Assembly: GCA_007844125.1 (NCBI GenBank)
Contig: CM017555.1
Location: 26,837,624-26,901,623, forward strand
Reading direction: 5' to 3'
DNA: 64,000 bases
DNA from: Sinonovacula constricta
Taxonomy: Eukaryota; Mollusca; Bivalvia; Cardiida; Solecurtidae
Shown here: in pieces, positions 21,001 to 31,878 of the stretch
Numbering within the stretch: the stretch's first letter is position 1
Layout of the letters: every line of letters starts with the position of its first letter
Made by a program: the position numbers and the translations under genes
The notes under the pieces: generated by a model
The model's input: only the letters and a program-made list of their open reading frames with translations
Database searches by the model: none
Told to the model about the DNA's origin: nothing

Positions 21001-24000
21001 GTAAAGGAAGTTGTCCGGACGGAACAACACAGGCTTTTTCTTTTCATCCAGTAATGCCAGCTTCCCTAAAAACAAATAAGAATTGTTAGCTGGTTATATT
21101 ACTATGACTCACATGCTATAAAAATACTGCTTTATGGGTTCAAACACTTTCTTGCGATGATAACTCTTGTGACTGGTTCCCTCGCACATTGCTATTCACA
21201 TAATGCCGAAAACCACATATTGTAAACACCACTCCAGATTCTCTCATGAGAAATGCAGGTTAAGTGACTAAATGAACTATGCTTCAAAGCTACAAAAAGT
21301 TTGATGTATAACAATCCCTCAACTATCTTTAACCCTTTGTTCATGTATTTGCCTTTTTATGCCTTTACAAAGCAAACACTGACCGCCCTATCTTATGTAG
21401 AATCTGCATGACTGAGGGTTTATGGGTAGACTGTTTGACCTATGATCCATAAACATGGACATAAATGTATTCAAAATAATTTAAACTGGTAAACTGAAAA
21501 TCAACAAAATTCAGTGAATTTTAAAAACCATATAACTTTATATGTACCATGAATGAAAAACTTTAGTTAAATATACACTGTTATCATTGTTAACATACCA
21601 ATGAAATCTCCTTTTGAAATTGATGGTTCCCATAGAGTTTCATTAAAAATCAGTAAGCCATTGCTAAGAAATAGCGCGGAAACAAATGTTACTTTGTATA
21701 CATACTGCATAACTTATCAAGGGCCATAACTCTATATTGAAGGGTCCAACTGGAATATGCCAAAGATATGCGTATCTGCTTTTGGTATTGAAGGTTCCCT
21801 CAAAGTTTCAATGAAATCTGGTAAGTAGTTGCCAAGAAATAACACAAAAACAAAATACTTTTCTTTGGCCATAACATTAAATGGTCAGACCACAACATGC
21901 CACTGATATGTGGGCATCACTTTTTCGTTCTAGTGGTTCCCATAAGGTTTTGTTGCAATCCAGTAACCCGTTGCAGATTAATAGCGTGGAAAGAACATTC
22001 AGATAGATGGACAGACATTCAGCAGGGGACAGTCATGCGATAAAATAATATAAAGCATGGGTAGCCATTCATTAGAATGAACTTCAATATGACCTTTAAT
22101 ATTATCTAAACCTAAATGAATGCACTGGTAAATGTTATATGCAACAAACTTTCAAGTCTATGTGTGCAAGATTGTAGAGCTTGATTGTAGTACAATAAAT
22201 AGTATTAAAATAATGAATGACTGGGATGCAAGGCAATGGGACTGACACATGTACAGATGGACAAACAGTGCAACTGCCATGTGGTACTATTAGAGGAAAT
22301 AAACACAAATACAAATTTTGGCCAACTTACATGCAACAAACCCATCTGGTAGGCTGACCTTTGTCTTCACATAGTCTGGTCCCCCAAACATAGCTGTGAT
22401 GTCATTACCAACAGAGACATTCCTCTCAGCAACTGAAAACCATTTGAGAATCAGATCTAAGGATAAATATTTAGGAAGTTTTGTTTTTTAAATCATACAA
22501 GTAGCAAGGCAACATGAGACAATGTGGACAAAATTTCATCAATGCTAGGAGATAATCTTCTGAAAGAAAGTCACCCTCTTTCAGTCTATTCTCATTCCTT
22601 TCTTTGTTTTAACTTATTGTTACTTAATCTCTTAATTGTTCAAGCAACCATAGGTGGCACTGTCTCAAGCCCCTAAGTGCAGGAAAAATGTGATGCTTAA
22701 CTCTAAACAACAAGAGTAACAGTTCTTTGTTAACATCCATGAACTGCTTGTGCTTCAACACATATTATACTGTCTGATATTTTATAGCTAGATCTTTTAG
22801 TTTTTTGTTGTTGTTGTTTTTTTAAAATGCAATTTTAACAATTCTTTATTAAATTGTTAAAACCTCTCAACCCAAACCTACCGTATTCACTCGTGTAATG
22901 GTCGCACCCGTGTAATGGCCGCACCCCCAAAATGACCGCAAAATTTGAAGAAAAAATCCTAATTTAATTTAATGGCCGCACCCCCAAAATGACCGCAAAC
23001 ACAGCTTATTATCCGTCAGTAAACACTTAAAACAAACTTTCAACTTCAGTCTGCTAAATACACCAAGCTGTAATTTACTTGGCGTTTCTGTGTAGACTTG
23101 CCTCATTACACAGGTCAAGTGACTGACTCTGAGATAAGCTGTTGTCAAGGTGATATCGATCGGAGCAGTTTGACAGTGAGGGAGTGAACGATGTGTTTTT
23201 ATAAGCAGCTGCCGATTACATTTCTCCATGCACTGTTCCCCGATATATCGTGTACTGTCATACCAGATTTGGTGACGTAGATCAAAGAAACTAATTTCAT
23301 GCCGCCACGAGCTACAGGATAGCAGTGCGACTGAGACTAGATACATTCGCAACGTGTCAAAAATACAGTCACAGTTTACCAATTAACCCTTTTGTTGAGA
23401 CAGCATGACCGGTCGACGCTCCTGTTAATTTTCACCTCGTCAAGGAGATTGTCGCCTCGTATCAAAGCTGTGTTGTTTTATCGGCTATACTATGAAATCC
23501 TTTGATCTGCATGGTAGTGTGCACATGACAGCTGGGTGAAATTGTTTGATGATGCAAACATTCAGAAATATGATACAAGAGATAAAACTAGGAAGTCATT
23601 TATAAATTATGGAATATGTTCACATTGGTTAGACAAAAGCATAGAACGGCGCTATCTCGTTCATATCGTCCGTCAACCTCCTACTTAGAGAGCTCATCTA
23701 GACGCATGGCGTCCCAAAAATCGGCAGAATCGTTCTAGAAAAAATGTCCCAATGCCTTACACCTATAGAATGGCCGCACCCTCAACTCCTTAACGATACA
23801 ATCCGGTAAAAAAGTGCGGCGATTACACGAGTGAATACGGTAATTGTCTTTAGAATATACACATTCAGAAATTGTTAAATAAATAAACTCTGATTAATTA
23901 CAGCCCATCTTTGTTATAATTTACCACTTTTGTTCACCCCTATTTCTTTTACATAAAAAATAAAATAAAAACAACAAACCTGAAGGAGAAATGTGTGTGT

Positions 24001-27000
24001 GATCATGGAACCAGGGAATTCGGAGAAGAGGTCTTGTGAAACTGGCGTACATGTTAAGGTAGTAGAGGCGGTGATGGACGCTCTTCTTTGTTATAGGGCC
24101 CACCGCTGAAGTTAAACACACAAATAAAGAAAATTAATAAAATAGTCAGAAAATTGAACTTTTAATCCTAAGCATTCTGATAGCATTATACCTGATTTTA
24201 TCTATTTTAAGAAAGTATGTCATGCCAACACATTTATAGTTAATTAAAGTGAATTATAGCTAGTTAGAGTCAACTGTATTCATATGCTTAAAAAGACACA
24301 CAGTCTTCAACAAAAAGGAAAGTACCATGGTCTGTAATTTCTGAATCTACCAGAGGTTGGCAGAACAGGTCTTTCAGTCCAGTAAAGTTTTGTCTGATCC
24401 AGTACATTGCCCTTTCATGGCAAACTGAGTGTTCAGTATTTTTCATTTGTGTAGACTGAATTTTTGCCAGTACATCTACAGAGCAAAACCCCATATAAAA
24501 ATCTAGATAACCACAGACACTGCATGTATCTGCCGGAAGACTAAACAGGAAAGTTTTGGTCTCAGATAACAATTAACATAAGGCAGCACTAAGAGAATGA
24601 GGGATTCTAAGTCAGCCGCTAACTACTGCTAGCCAGGTTGTTGTTTTTTAATTGGGAAAATTAGCCCTTATGGTGTTGGGAATTTATGAAGGGAAAAATC
24701 CACCAATTGAAGTATTTTTTCAAGAGATTTCTGTATTAAAGAATATAAATGTTTTATTTTCTTAAAATGTCTATGCAACAAAAAGCATGGCAACCATTTT
24801 AACATATTAGCTACCAAAATATTTTGGGGGAATTAAGATGAGCACTCTAAAAAATTTAATTTGGGGAATCTTTCTATAAAATTTGCTAAAAAATTACATG
24901 TTTTTTCCCACAGGGAATAATACTCAATAATACCTATGAAATTTACAAAAAACAAATCCTTGGTAGATGACAAAATGCTCAGACTCCACACTTTTTTTAA
25001 TTTTCATTAAAAGCATAAGGTAGATCTATTCCTACTAACCAGCCAAAAGCCTGTCAACTTCCTGTAACTTCTCCATGGTGAAAAACCTTCTCAATGCCTC
25101 ATCTAGCACCTCTTGATTTACAGGCAAGTTGTAATACAGCGTGCAGTAGGACAGCAGTCGAACTTGATCAAAGCATTGCATCTCCTCAAAGTCATGCATT
25201 AGTAGTCGGGTAAGTAGTTTTTCCACTGCAGCTGCTGCAGCCTCAGTAGCATTAAATCTGCTAACAACTCGGAGAAGGTACCACAGATTTTCATGCACAG
25301 GTTTGAGCTTTGAATCATCAGTCAGTAGATGTTTGATCACAAGACATGCAGTCTCTTTGTTCAGCAAGGACTCAATCTGCTTTGGTGGAAGTGAAATGAA
25401 TGTTTGCTTGTCAGCAGTCTTTGAAACAAGAGAAGCGAACATTGAAGTTGAGAACTCACAAAGCATTGGGTCGTCTTTCTTAATTTGATTAGCAAGACTA
25501 AGCAGTGAGATCATTCTCTGAACCGTGATGTCAGCTTGATCCATTGACTGCACAACACTTCCTAACATCTTCAGCAATGAGATGTAAACACTTAAGATTG
25601 AGAGATGGTACAAGTTTCCATTGCTTACATGAGGATTGTCTAGCTTGTGGTTATTGACTAGGTAAATTCCAAGCCGTCTCAGGATATTCAAACTCTTCAT
25701 AAGCTGTGCAGGATCGAAGCTCTTGGCGCAGGAATCTGCAAATTTATTGGCAAGCTGAAGGCTAACTGGCATCAATTCTGGTCTGGACATGAAATATGTC
25801 AGAGCTTGAAGCTGAAATAGTGGACTCATTGCTGCTATGTTTGACTTATAAAACTGTGCTATCATTTGCTCAACTTGAGCATGCAATTTGGGATTCTGAG
25901 TCAATGCTTCTGTTGTCAGCATCTTCAACAGCCATGAAACAGAATACAAGTTGTCAAAATGTTCTATATATCCAGCAATCTTCGCCACAAGGATATCTTC
26001 AAGTTCATACATTTTTACCACTTGTTGAGGCAATTTCATCTGGTTAAGACTAAAAAATGATGCTGTTGGAAGAATCTTGTGAAGCTGATGCTTGATTTCT
26101 GACCTCTCCTGGGGGCTTATCTGCCTATGAGTCAACTGTGAGAAGTTATTAGTGAGTAGAGAACACAGTTCCAAAGCATTCAGTTGTCCAGTGACAATAT
26201 GCTCAACAACTTTTCTCTGAATCAATGTCACCAATCTCTGATAACTTAAGGGTGTTTTGTCGCTTATAGAGGCATGAAAGGCAAAGTATGAAAGACTGTT
26301 GATATCAAAAGGTGTGAGAGAATCTGAGTTTTTCTCAACTGTGGCAATTGCTGCTTCAGTAATTGCATCAAACTGTTTGCCACAAACAGATTCTTTGCTC
26401 AGGTTTGGCATTTTTTCCAGAATCAATACAGCAATTTCCAGATCAGCTATCAAGTCTGTTTCTTTCCTCATTTTGTCTAGATGTTTAATGCACCGTTCAA
26501 TTACAGCAGGATGTGTTGATGTCTTGTACTTTCCTTGACAGAAAATGTAAATCAACTGTTTTAGTCCCTTCCTTATCCTGCGGGCAATACCTTGTTCACC
26601 TCAAACCATTTATTCATCTTTGGAAAGAAAGTCTTGTAGTACATGTGAGTATTAGCAACTGATCTGAAACATTATTAGGTGAAGCTTGTTTAGATCACTC
26701 AGTGTATAACCAGTGTGGGAGCTCTCCAACAGTTTCACACATAGCTTTGAATACAAATCTGATGTCTCAGGAACTCGCAAGTATGTCAATCCATATAAAC
26801 AACTCACAACATCACTTTTGTCTAGGTCATCAAGACAATTCTCCAGTCTTTGTAGCAATATTTGAAATTGCTTGCTGTCTCTCAGTGGTGCTAGAATAGG
26901 CTCATTTTCATCCTTAGCTCTCATGACAAATTCAAACAGTGAGGTGCTATTGGTTAAAAATGGAAATGATTCACTGTACAAGAGGCTGAATAACCGTTCA

Positions 27001-27441
27001 AGAACAACTGAATACTGCTTGGGAGATAGTGATTGTTTTTGTGATGCTAGGTGTAGTAGCTGTTCTGTTGTAACACAGTGATGAATGGGGTCAGAATCTG
27101 GTAGCAATGGAGCTGATGGTTCAATAAATTCATGCTCAGTTTTTCTACAATTGATCTTCAGGACTTGGTTCCTTGAACAGCCATGGCCAGTTTTTATGCA
27201 AGAATGATGTCCAACCTGATAGCTCCCTTCGACTCTTGAACATGCATGCACCCATGTTTTTACTATTGTCCCCTAATTTGTATGACACAGGACGCACAGG
27301 GTGTTGCCTTTCATTTCTACCGAATGCAATGTTCAGGTGACATATCCGTCTTGCATGGCAATACAACATTGTCTTACTCATGAGCGAGCTAGACTTTATT
27401 CCATACATCTTAAAATATGTAATATGTGCGTTGATAATCAT
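18067..27441 (-). CDS. FASTKD1: FASTKD1-like mitochondrial RNA-binding protein (first exon frame-disrupted)
   Basis: FAST-kinase-domain family protein, known to act in mitochondria on mRNA processing and stability. Exons on the - strand: 27,441-25,040 (large), 24,105-23,980, 22,432-22,331, 21,065-20,978, 20,345-20,231 and 18,249-18,067. All introns are GT-AG and phases agree. The FAST region includes RIPWFHDH (23,98x) and LLDEKKKPVLF (21,0xx). The RAP domain is encoded by the last two exons, with the landmark IYDHEWLSM. Order and landmarks fit FASTKD1 better than other paralogues, from memory. In the first exon, reading moves to the +1 frame near 26,668 and back near 26,592. The N-terminal leader (27,441-27,145) is in a different frame from the rest. 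Assembly errors or a real lesion would both explain this. The Arg-rich, acid-poor leader would suit a mitochondrial presequence. Confidence 0.85.
19905..20062 (-). pseudogene. Decayed lipoxygenase fragment inside a FASTKD1 intron
   Basis: A - strand stretch translates to IVAVNAK...VDLILSTGAKGHIE. It matches IAVNAK...VDLTMSIGAKGLIE of the lipoxygenase encoded at about 15,205-15,300. The DNA also agrees, for example gtagacct, ctattggagcaaaggg versus ctactggagcaaaggg. Only about 45 codons are recognisable, flanking identity fades and no splice sites fit. It lies between the last two FASTKD1 exons, on the same strand as that gene. Confidence 0.75.
20346..20977 (-). other. FASTKD1-like intron 5
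   Basis: AT-rich, no element recognised. The small minus ORF at 20,198-20,464 is the RAP-domain exon read on into this intron. Confidence 0.7.
21595..22045. repeat. Element with ~155-bp internal tandem repeats
   Basis: Three degenerate units share landmarks ttcccatagagtttcatt (21,629), ttccctcaaagtttcaatg (21,79x) and ttcccataaggttttgttg (21,94x), each followed by aagaaatagcgcgg-like text. The block ends with gatagatggacagacattc. It resembles non-autonomous elements with tandem-repeat cores. It lies in a FASTKD1 intron. Confidence 0.6.
22881..23840. mobile_element. 960-bp DNA transposon with 27-bp inverted termini and TA duplication
   Basis: The left end ccgtattcactcgtgtaat is repeated in inverse orientation at the right end, 25 of 27 bases matching. 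The element is flanked by TA on both sides (22,879-22,880 and 23,841-23,842). A motif aatggccgcaccc occurs near both ends in direct orientation. TA duplication points to the Tc1/mariner/pogo group. No transposase core is visible, and the 137-codon minus ORF at 22,969-23,382 matches nothing I know, so it is probably non-autonomous. It lies in a FASTKD1 intron. Confidence 0.85.
24106..25039 (-). other. FASTKD1-like intron 1
   Basis: GTTAGT donor at 25,039 and cttcag acceptor at 24,106, phase 1. The 94-codon minus ORF at 24,288-24,572 has no counterpart in the family and lies between two exons that join directly (LLA|AVGP). It is therefore intronic. Confidence 0.75.
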
Positions 27442-27977
27442 TGAAACAACACCAAGGTTAGTCGCGAAAACTCTTAATTTATAAGCGATCGTCGGCGAAA
27501 TAATGTCGAGCGCTGATAATATGCCATTCTTTTTATTTAAAATTACGTCTACAATATTTTGCCTGCCATAAACTCATTAGCTGCGCTAACATATCGCTAT
27601 AACTGATAATTCTTTTGTAAAATGTTTATGGAAAAAAAAAATCACATGGTGAAGTTAGAGTGGTTTCCCTTGAAATTGTGTTTACCTTCTCAGGCATTGT
27701 CAGTCAGAGAAAACAACTGAGGTAAACCAAATAAACTGATGTTACACGCAACTTTGTATATGAAGGTCCATAAATGTCAAATGACGTGATGGACATTGGC
27801 TTATCATCATCATCAATATCAAAATCATTATGATCAACTGCAGCAGCATAATCTGTATCATCAGCATTATTAATGTCGTTTTATGATTATCTTGCTGTGT
27901 TTCAGAATAAGCATTCATGAAACAACTTACATATTTTTGTTTTGTTTTTAGAAATGCATCACAGCGCACACTTGTGG

Positions 27978-28100
27978 TTATTTAGAGACTTCCAGCTATT
28001 TTATTTAAGACGCTATTTTATTTAAGACCCTGGGAAAATATCCAGGTAGAACCACCAACCCACTAGCCAGAAATCTATCCCACTTTTAAGTTCTTGCTCT
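27978..28100. repeat. SINE-core fragment
   Basis: Contains ccagctattttatttaagac and tatccaggtagaaccaccaa. The same landmarks (cagctatttt, ccagacaaatgtctgg-like, gtagaaccaccaa) are at 51,918-52,105. Weaker versions are at 45,600-45,760, 54,000-54,150, 60,840-60,960 and 63,555-63,660. Confidence 0.5.
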
Positions 28101-30639
28101 AATCTGCGCTATAAACATGATGATTCATAACTGTCATTAGCTGATTGTTTTGGTAAATTTATTAATCAAAGGGCATTGTTTTTGCATAACTGTCTAACCT
28201 CCCTTTTGACAAACTTTCAAATGCTGATGCAGTCAGCCAGGTGCCTATTAAGGTGAGTTACTTTTGTAGAAATTTCCAATAATCAACAAAACCCACAGGG
28301 TCAGAGTGATAGGCAAATACTCAAGCAGAATTACAAGTGGATGACTTCTACTTGGCCACATCATCATGATAAATAGTTTATTTAAGGGTCAGCACTTTCT
28401 TTTGTATTTTATCAAGTCTCTGCTAGTTGCCCAGACTTGACTTTTAAGTATGTCTCGAAGGCAGAAGTGGTCTTTTTTCAGGTACCTGGTTTCGGGTACC
28501 AACTTAACAGTCACAGGGCCAAGCGTAACTTAAATACATATTAAGTGCAGGTCAGTGGTTCTTTGTGTTATGTACCTATGCAAAGAATGTGTCTAAATCA
28601 CTTACTTTTTACGTGTTTTTATTGCATGAATTTTTGGAGAGGGCATGGTGTTAAGAAACTGCTAATTAATTTTAAACCTGTGTAAAACCATACCACATCT
28701 CTAGCTGAACACATTTCTACCATGTATATGAGTATTTACTGTGACATATGTGCACATCTGACAATATGCACATTTTATTTAAATGCTTCATTGAGAAAAA
28801 GACAATCAACACATCGATTCATGTCCAACATGAATTTTATTGTTACAAAGCAGATAGAGAGAAAAATCTCTCTTCATGGCACTGTCCACAAAGAACAATG
28901 CAAAACTTGTATAACATGCTGTTACCATTGTGGTAGAACCCAGTTAAACATTTATTCATACATTCACAAATACAGAAATGGAACTGTGAAATATTTACAG
29001 TTTAGACCTCTTAATAAAACAAAAGATCTAAATGTTTGGTATTGTGTAAAGAAAATTTTCAAGAAATAACCATAAGATGACTGCAAGATATCAAATTTCC
29101 AAAGATTTAATCAAAAACAGGAAATTAAGATTTGACAGAACTATTCACTTATTGGGCAAACAGAATTCCATAGAAAATTTGTAATAAACAGATTTGTATT
29201 TTAAATTTGTGTTTTAGTACCACATGAGACTATTTATTAAGATTTTAAATCTCCACATTAATTATAGTCTAAATTTAAATCCACATTCTAAGTCCCTATA
29301 AAGGCTAACATTTCTAATAACATATTTAGATCTTATTTTAATACAACTGTTATTATACAACGTTTGAGAACAATGGTGTCTAATTAAGTAACAAATGAAA
29401 CACATTAATAAAAGATGGAATCATAATATTTATAACTGACAAACATAATTAGTACTTGTATGCAACTACCTTAAATCATGTGTGTTGTTACTTTTTTGTT
29501 TTGTTTTTAGTGAAGACATTATGCTTGACATAAAAGTGTTTTAAACTTTTTTTATACATGGACTTTTTTCAAATATGCGCAATAAGATAAGACAAAAGAT
29601 CTTGTTTATTGTTAGCTGGTCTAAATCAAGAGTCAAAGTCCATGAATCCATAAAAACTCCAGAAAATGATTTTATCTAAAAAGATATTGTAAAACAAATG
29701 CATCTTAAAAATACTTTGCAGTCAGTGCTAAGCAACTTAATCACAAAGAATAGTTTCGATAAATTGGCTTAATTATTTTCCTTTCATCACAGAAACAGTT
29801 TAGCCTTCCTGCTTGTAAATATGTAGACTTTATTTATAAGACATCCTTTCACCATTATTCACATCACAATAATATTAATTAAAGCCTGCTGCTACTCATT
29901 AAATTTTTTTAATATGTTTACTATTACCAGTAATCTGCAATTTATAAATTCATGTTTCAAGATGGGTTTTTGGCAAACAGGTCTTTTTGTTAAATTTATT
30001 CAGTCAATGTAATCGCTGCTTTACTCATGTGTGATGCTCCCATTGGCTTAAATCCTTGTCAATTATCTTTTCACATCATTAATCTATTATTTAACATAAA
30101 AAAAACCCCAAAAAAACTTAGATCAATGGTTAAACACACTTGGCATCAAAATGTCAGTGGTTGACCAAAGAGCTAAAACAAAAACAAACCCAGTGTTTCC
30201 CTGTTCCTTGCAAAAAATATATGTAAAATAAATAAAAGGGAAATGTGTTTTTCTCAACACATATATTGTATATTGTGTCAAATGATTTCTATAAAACATG
30301 ATTTATGCCATTTATTCTACCATTTGAATATCTAAGTGAACAAAATTCACTAGTGGTAACACAGTACATTTTAACAATTAGTGATTTCTCAGCATTCAAA
30401 ATACAATTTTCAATACGCAGAAATGAACACAGGAAATGACTAACAAAATAAGCTGATTCTTTTCTAAGTTATCCAAAACTTTGAAAGGGTATTTATACAT
30501 GTATAATTGTATGTTTTATTAATGAACAGTTGAGAAACTTGTTTAACTGAGATGGAGATATTCACTACATTTAAGAAAGACACCTGAATATGTCATAATT
30601 ATAGATTTGGGGGCATATCATACTCTATCCATCATGAAA

Positions 30640-30845
30640 CAAGAGCTGTCTACTTTTCTCATTGCTGGATTGAATAATGAAAATTCTAGGTAAAAAAGGG
30701 GTAACTGTAAAAAAAAAAAAAAGGTTTTAGGATTATTTGCCCTTTTGAAAAGGGTTGTGGGTTTGAAGTTTGAAGTTGCCGAGATGGTCATGAAAATAGC
30801 TCCACTTGTTTTTCCCAGGAAAGTGGAACTAACCAGATTTAAAAT
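30640..30845. repeat. Dispersed repeat, 'acaagagctgtc' family, copy 2
   Basis: Starts aacaagagctgtctac and carries tgaaaattctagg, an A-run, and gcccttttgaaaaggg, parallel to the copy at 16,676. Confidence 0.5.
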
Positions 30846-31399
30846 TAACAGCTAACTAATTAAATGCTGAAGAATAATATCAGCCTTAAGCTCAGATTTA
30901 TAACATTGGGCCAAGATTTAAATCAAATTTGATTCGTAACGTCTTGGACTGACACTTTGAAGACAAATGAAATGAGTAAGAATTATCAAATGACTTAAAT
31001 GAGCACCATTTATTCAAACAACGTAATTCAAGAAACATTTTGTGCATTCACAAAAGTCCACATTCTGGCAAAACACGATAATCAGGGTTCATATAAACAA
31101 TCATCATACAATTACACGTATTCAGATATATTCTTCAATGGCTAATTGAAGAATAAAACTTCATAATTTTTTACTCTTTTTTGTTTTCTAAATAAAAAGA
31201 AAGGTATTTCCACCACAAGTTTATCTTCTTTGATCTGCTATACACAAACTTATCCCCCAAAGTTCTCCTTGAACTTTCAGAAAAAAAAAACTGATAAAAA
31301 GAACACCTTCAAAATGAAGGCATCATAACTTATTTGCACTCTTCTGCATAAAATAGCAATAATTAACATTCTGTCTAAGCTATTTTTTTTTTAATTTAA

Positions 31400-31878
31400 A
31401 ATGTCACAATGTACAAGATAAAGACACACACCTTATCATCATAGTTAGCAATGTTTAGTTTCAAGGATGAAATTAGTTCCCTAACCTCAATCTTTTATTA
31501 CAGGTATATCCATCTATTAGACCAAGCCAAATGCTTTTGTCTTAATAACTATTAACATGTTTCATCTAAGAATGAGTTTTTCTACATTAATATGATGTAA
31601 AAACATGTCACAACCAGAAATTAATGCTTTAGTCTAAATAGATAGCTTCAGTTTTGTTTTGAGAACATGTTTTGTCCACTTGAAACTTCAGAATGTGCCA
31701 GACAAACTAAAATGCATTTGTCATCACAGCTTGCAATAGTTTTCCTTTCAGGATGTATTTTACATGCTTCAAACTTAAGTGTTATAGACAGAAAATGTCT
31801 GTCTTGATTGAGAGTAACAATTTTTCTTCAAGAATGTGTTTAGTCTACCCACATTAGTCTTTAAAATGCCACAGTTCA
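31400..31878 (-). repeat. Tandem array of decayed UBR5 C-terminal codons (~90-bp units)
   Basis: Downstream of the UBR5 stop, about five units of 85-95 bp each align with the last ~60 coding bases plus early 3' UTR. The - strand landmarks (catcct.aaa, a[ag]aaaact.ttgc, gacaaa.gcattt) recur near 31,793, 31,710, 31,622, 31,526 and 31,430. The unit near 31,526 keeps aagacaaaagcatttggctt, nearly identical to the coding copy. All units carry stops. A minus-strand AATAAA (31,494-31,499) lies inside the array, so part of it may be transcribed as 3' UTR. Confidence 0.75.

Larger units (their letters stand above)
27442..31399. other. Spacer between FASTKD1-like 5' end and UBR5 3' end
   Basis: About 4 kb of AT-rich DNA between two genes in the same orientation. 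It should hold the FASTKD1 promoter and possibly distal UBR5 3' UTR. Candidate minus-strand AATAAA signals are frequent. Recognised pieces are a SINE-like fragment (27,978-28,100) and a dispersed repeat (30,640-30,845). The 115-codon ORF at 28,722-29,069 has no recognisable domain. Confidence 0.5.

Noticed and set aside
22969..23382. 137-codon minus ORF as transposase
   Set aside because: Lies inside the 960-bp element but shows no DDE motif or DNA-binding domain that I can recognise.
24288..24572. 94-codon minus ORF as an extra FASTKD1 exon
   Set aside because: Flanking exons join in phase and in the family order without it.
28722..29069. 115-codon ORF between FASTKD1 and UBR5
   Set aside because: No domain, AT-rich, on the strand opposite both genes; probably spacer or UBR5 distal 3' UTR.
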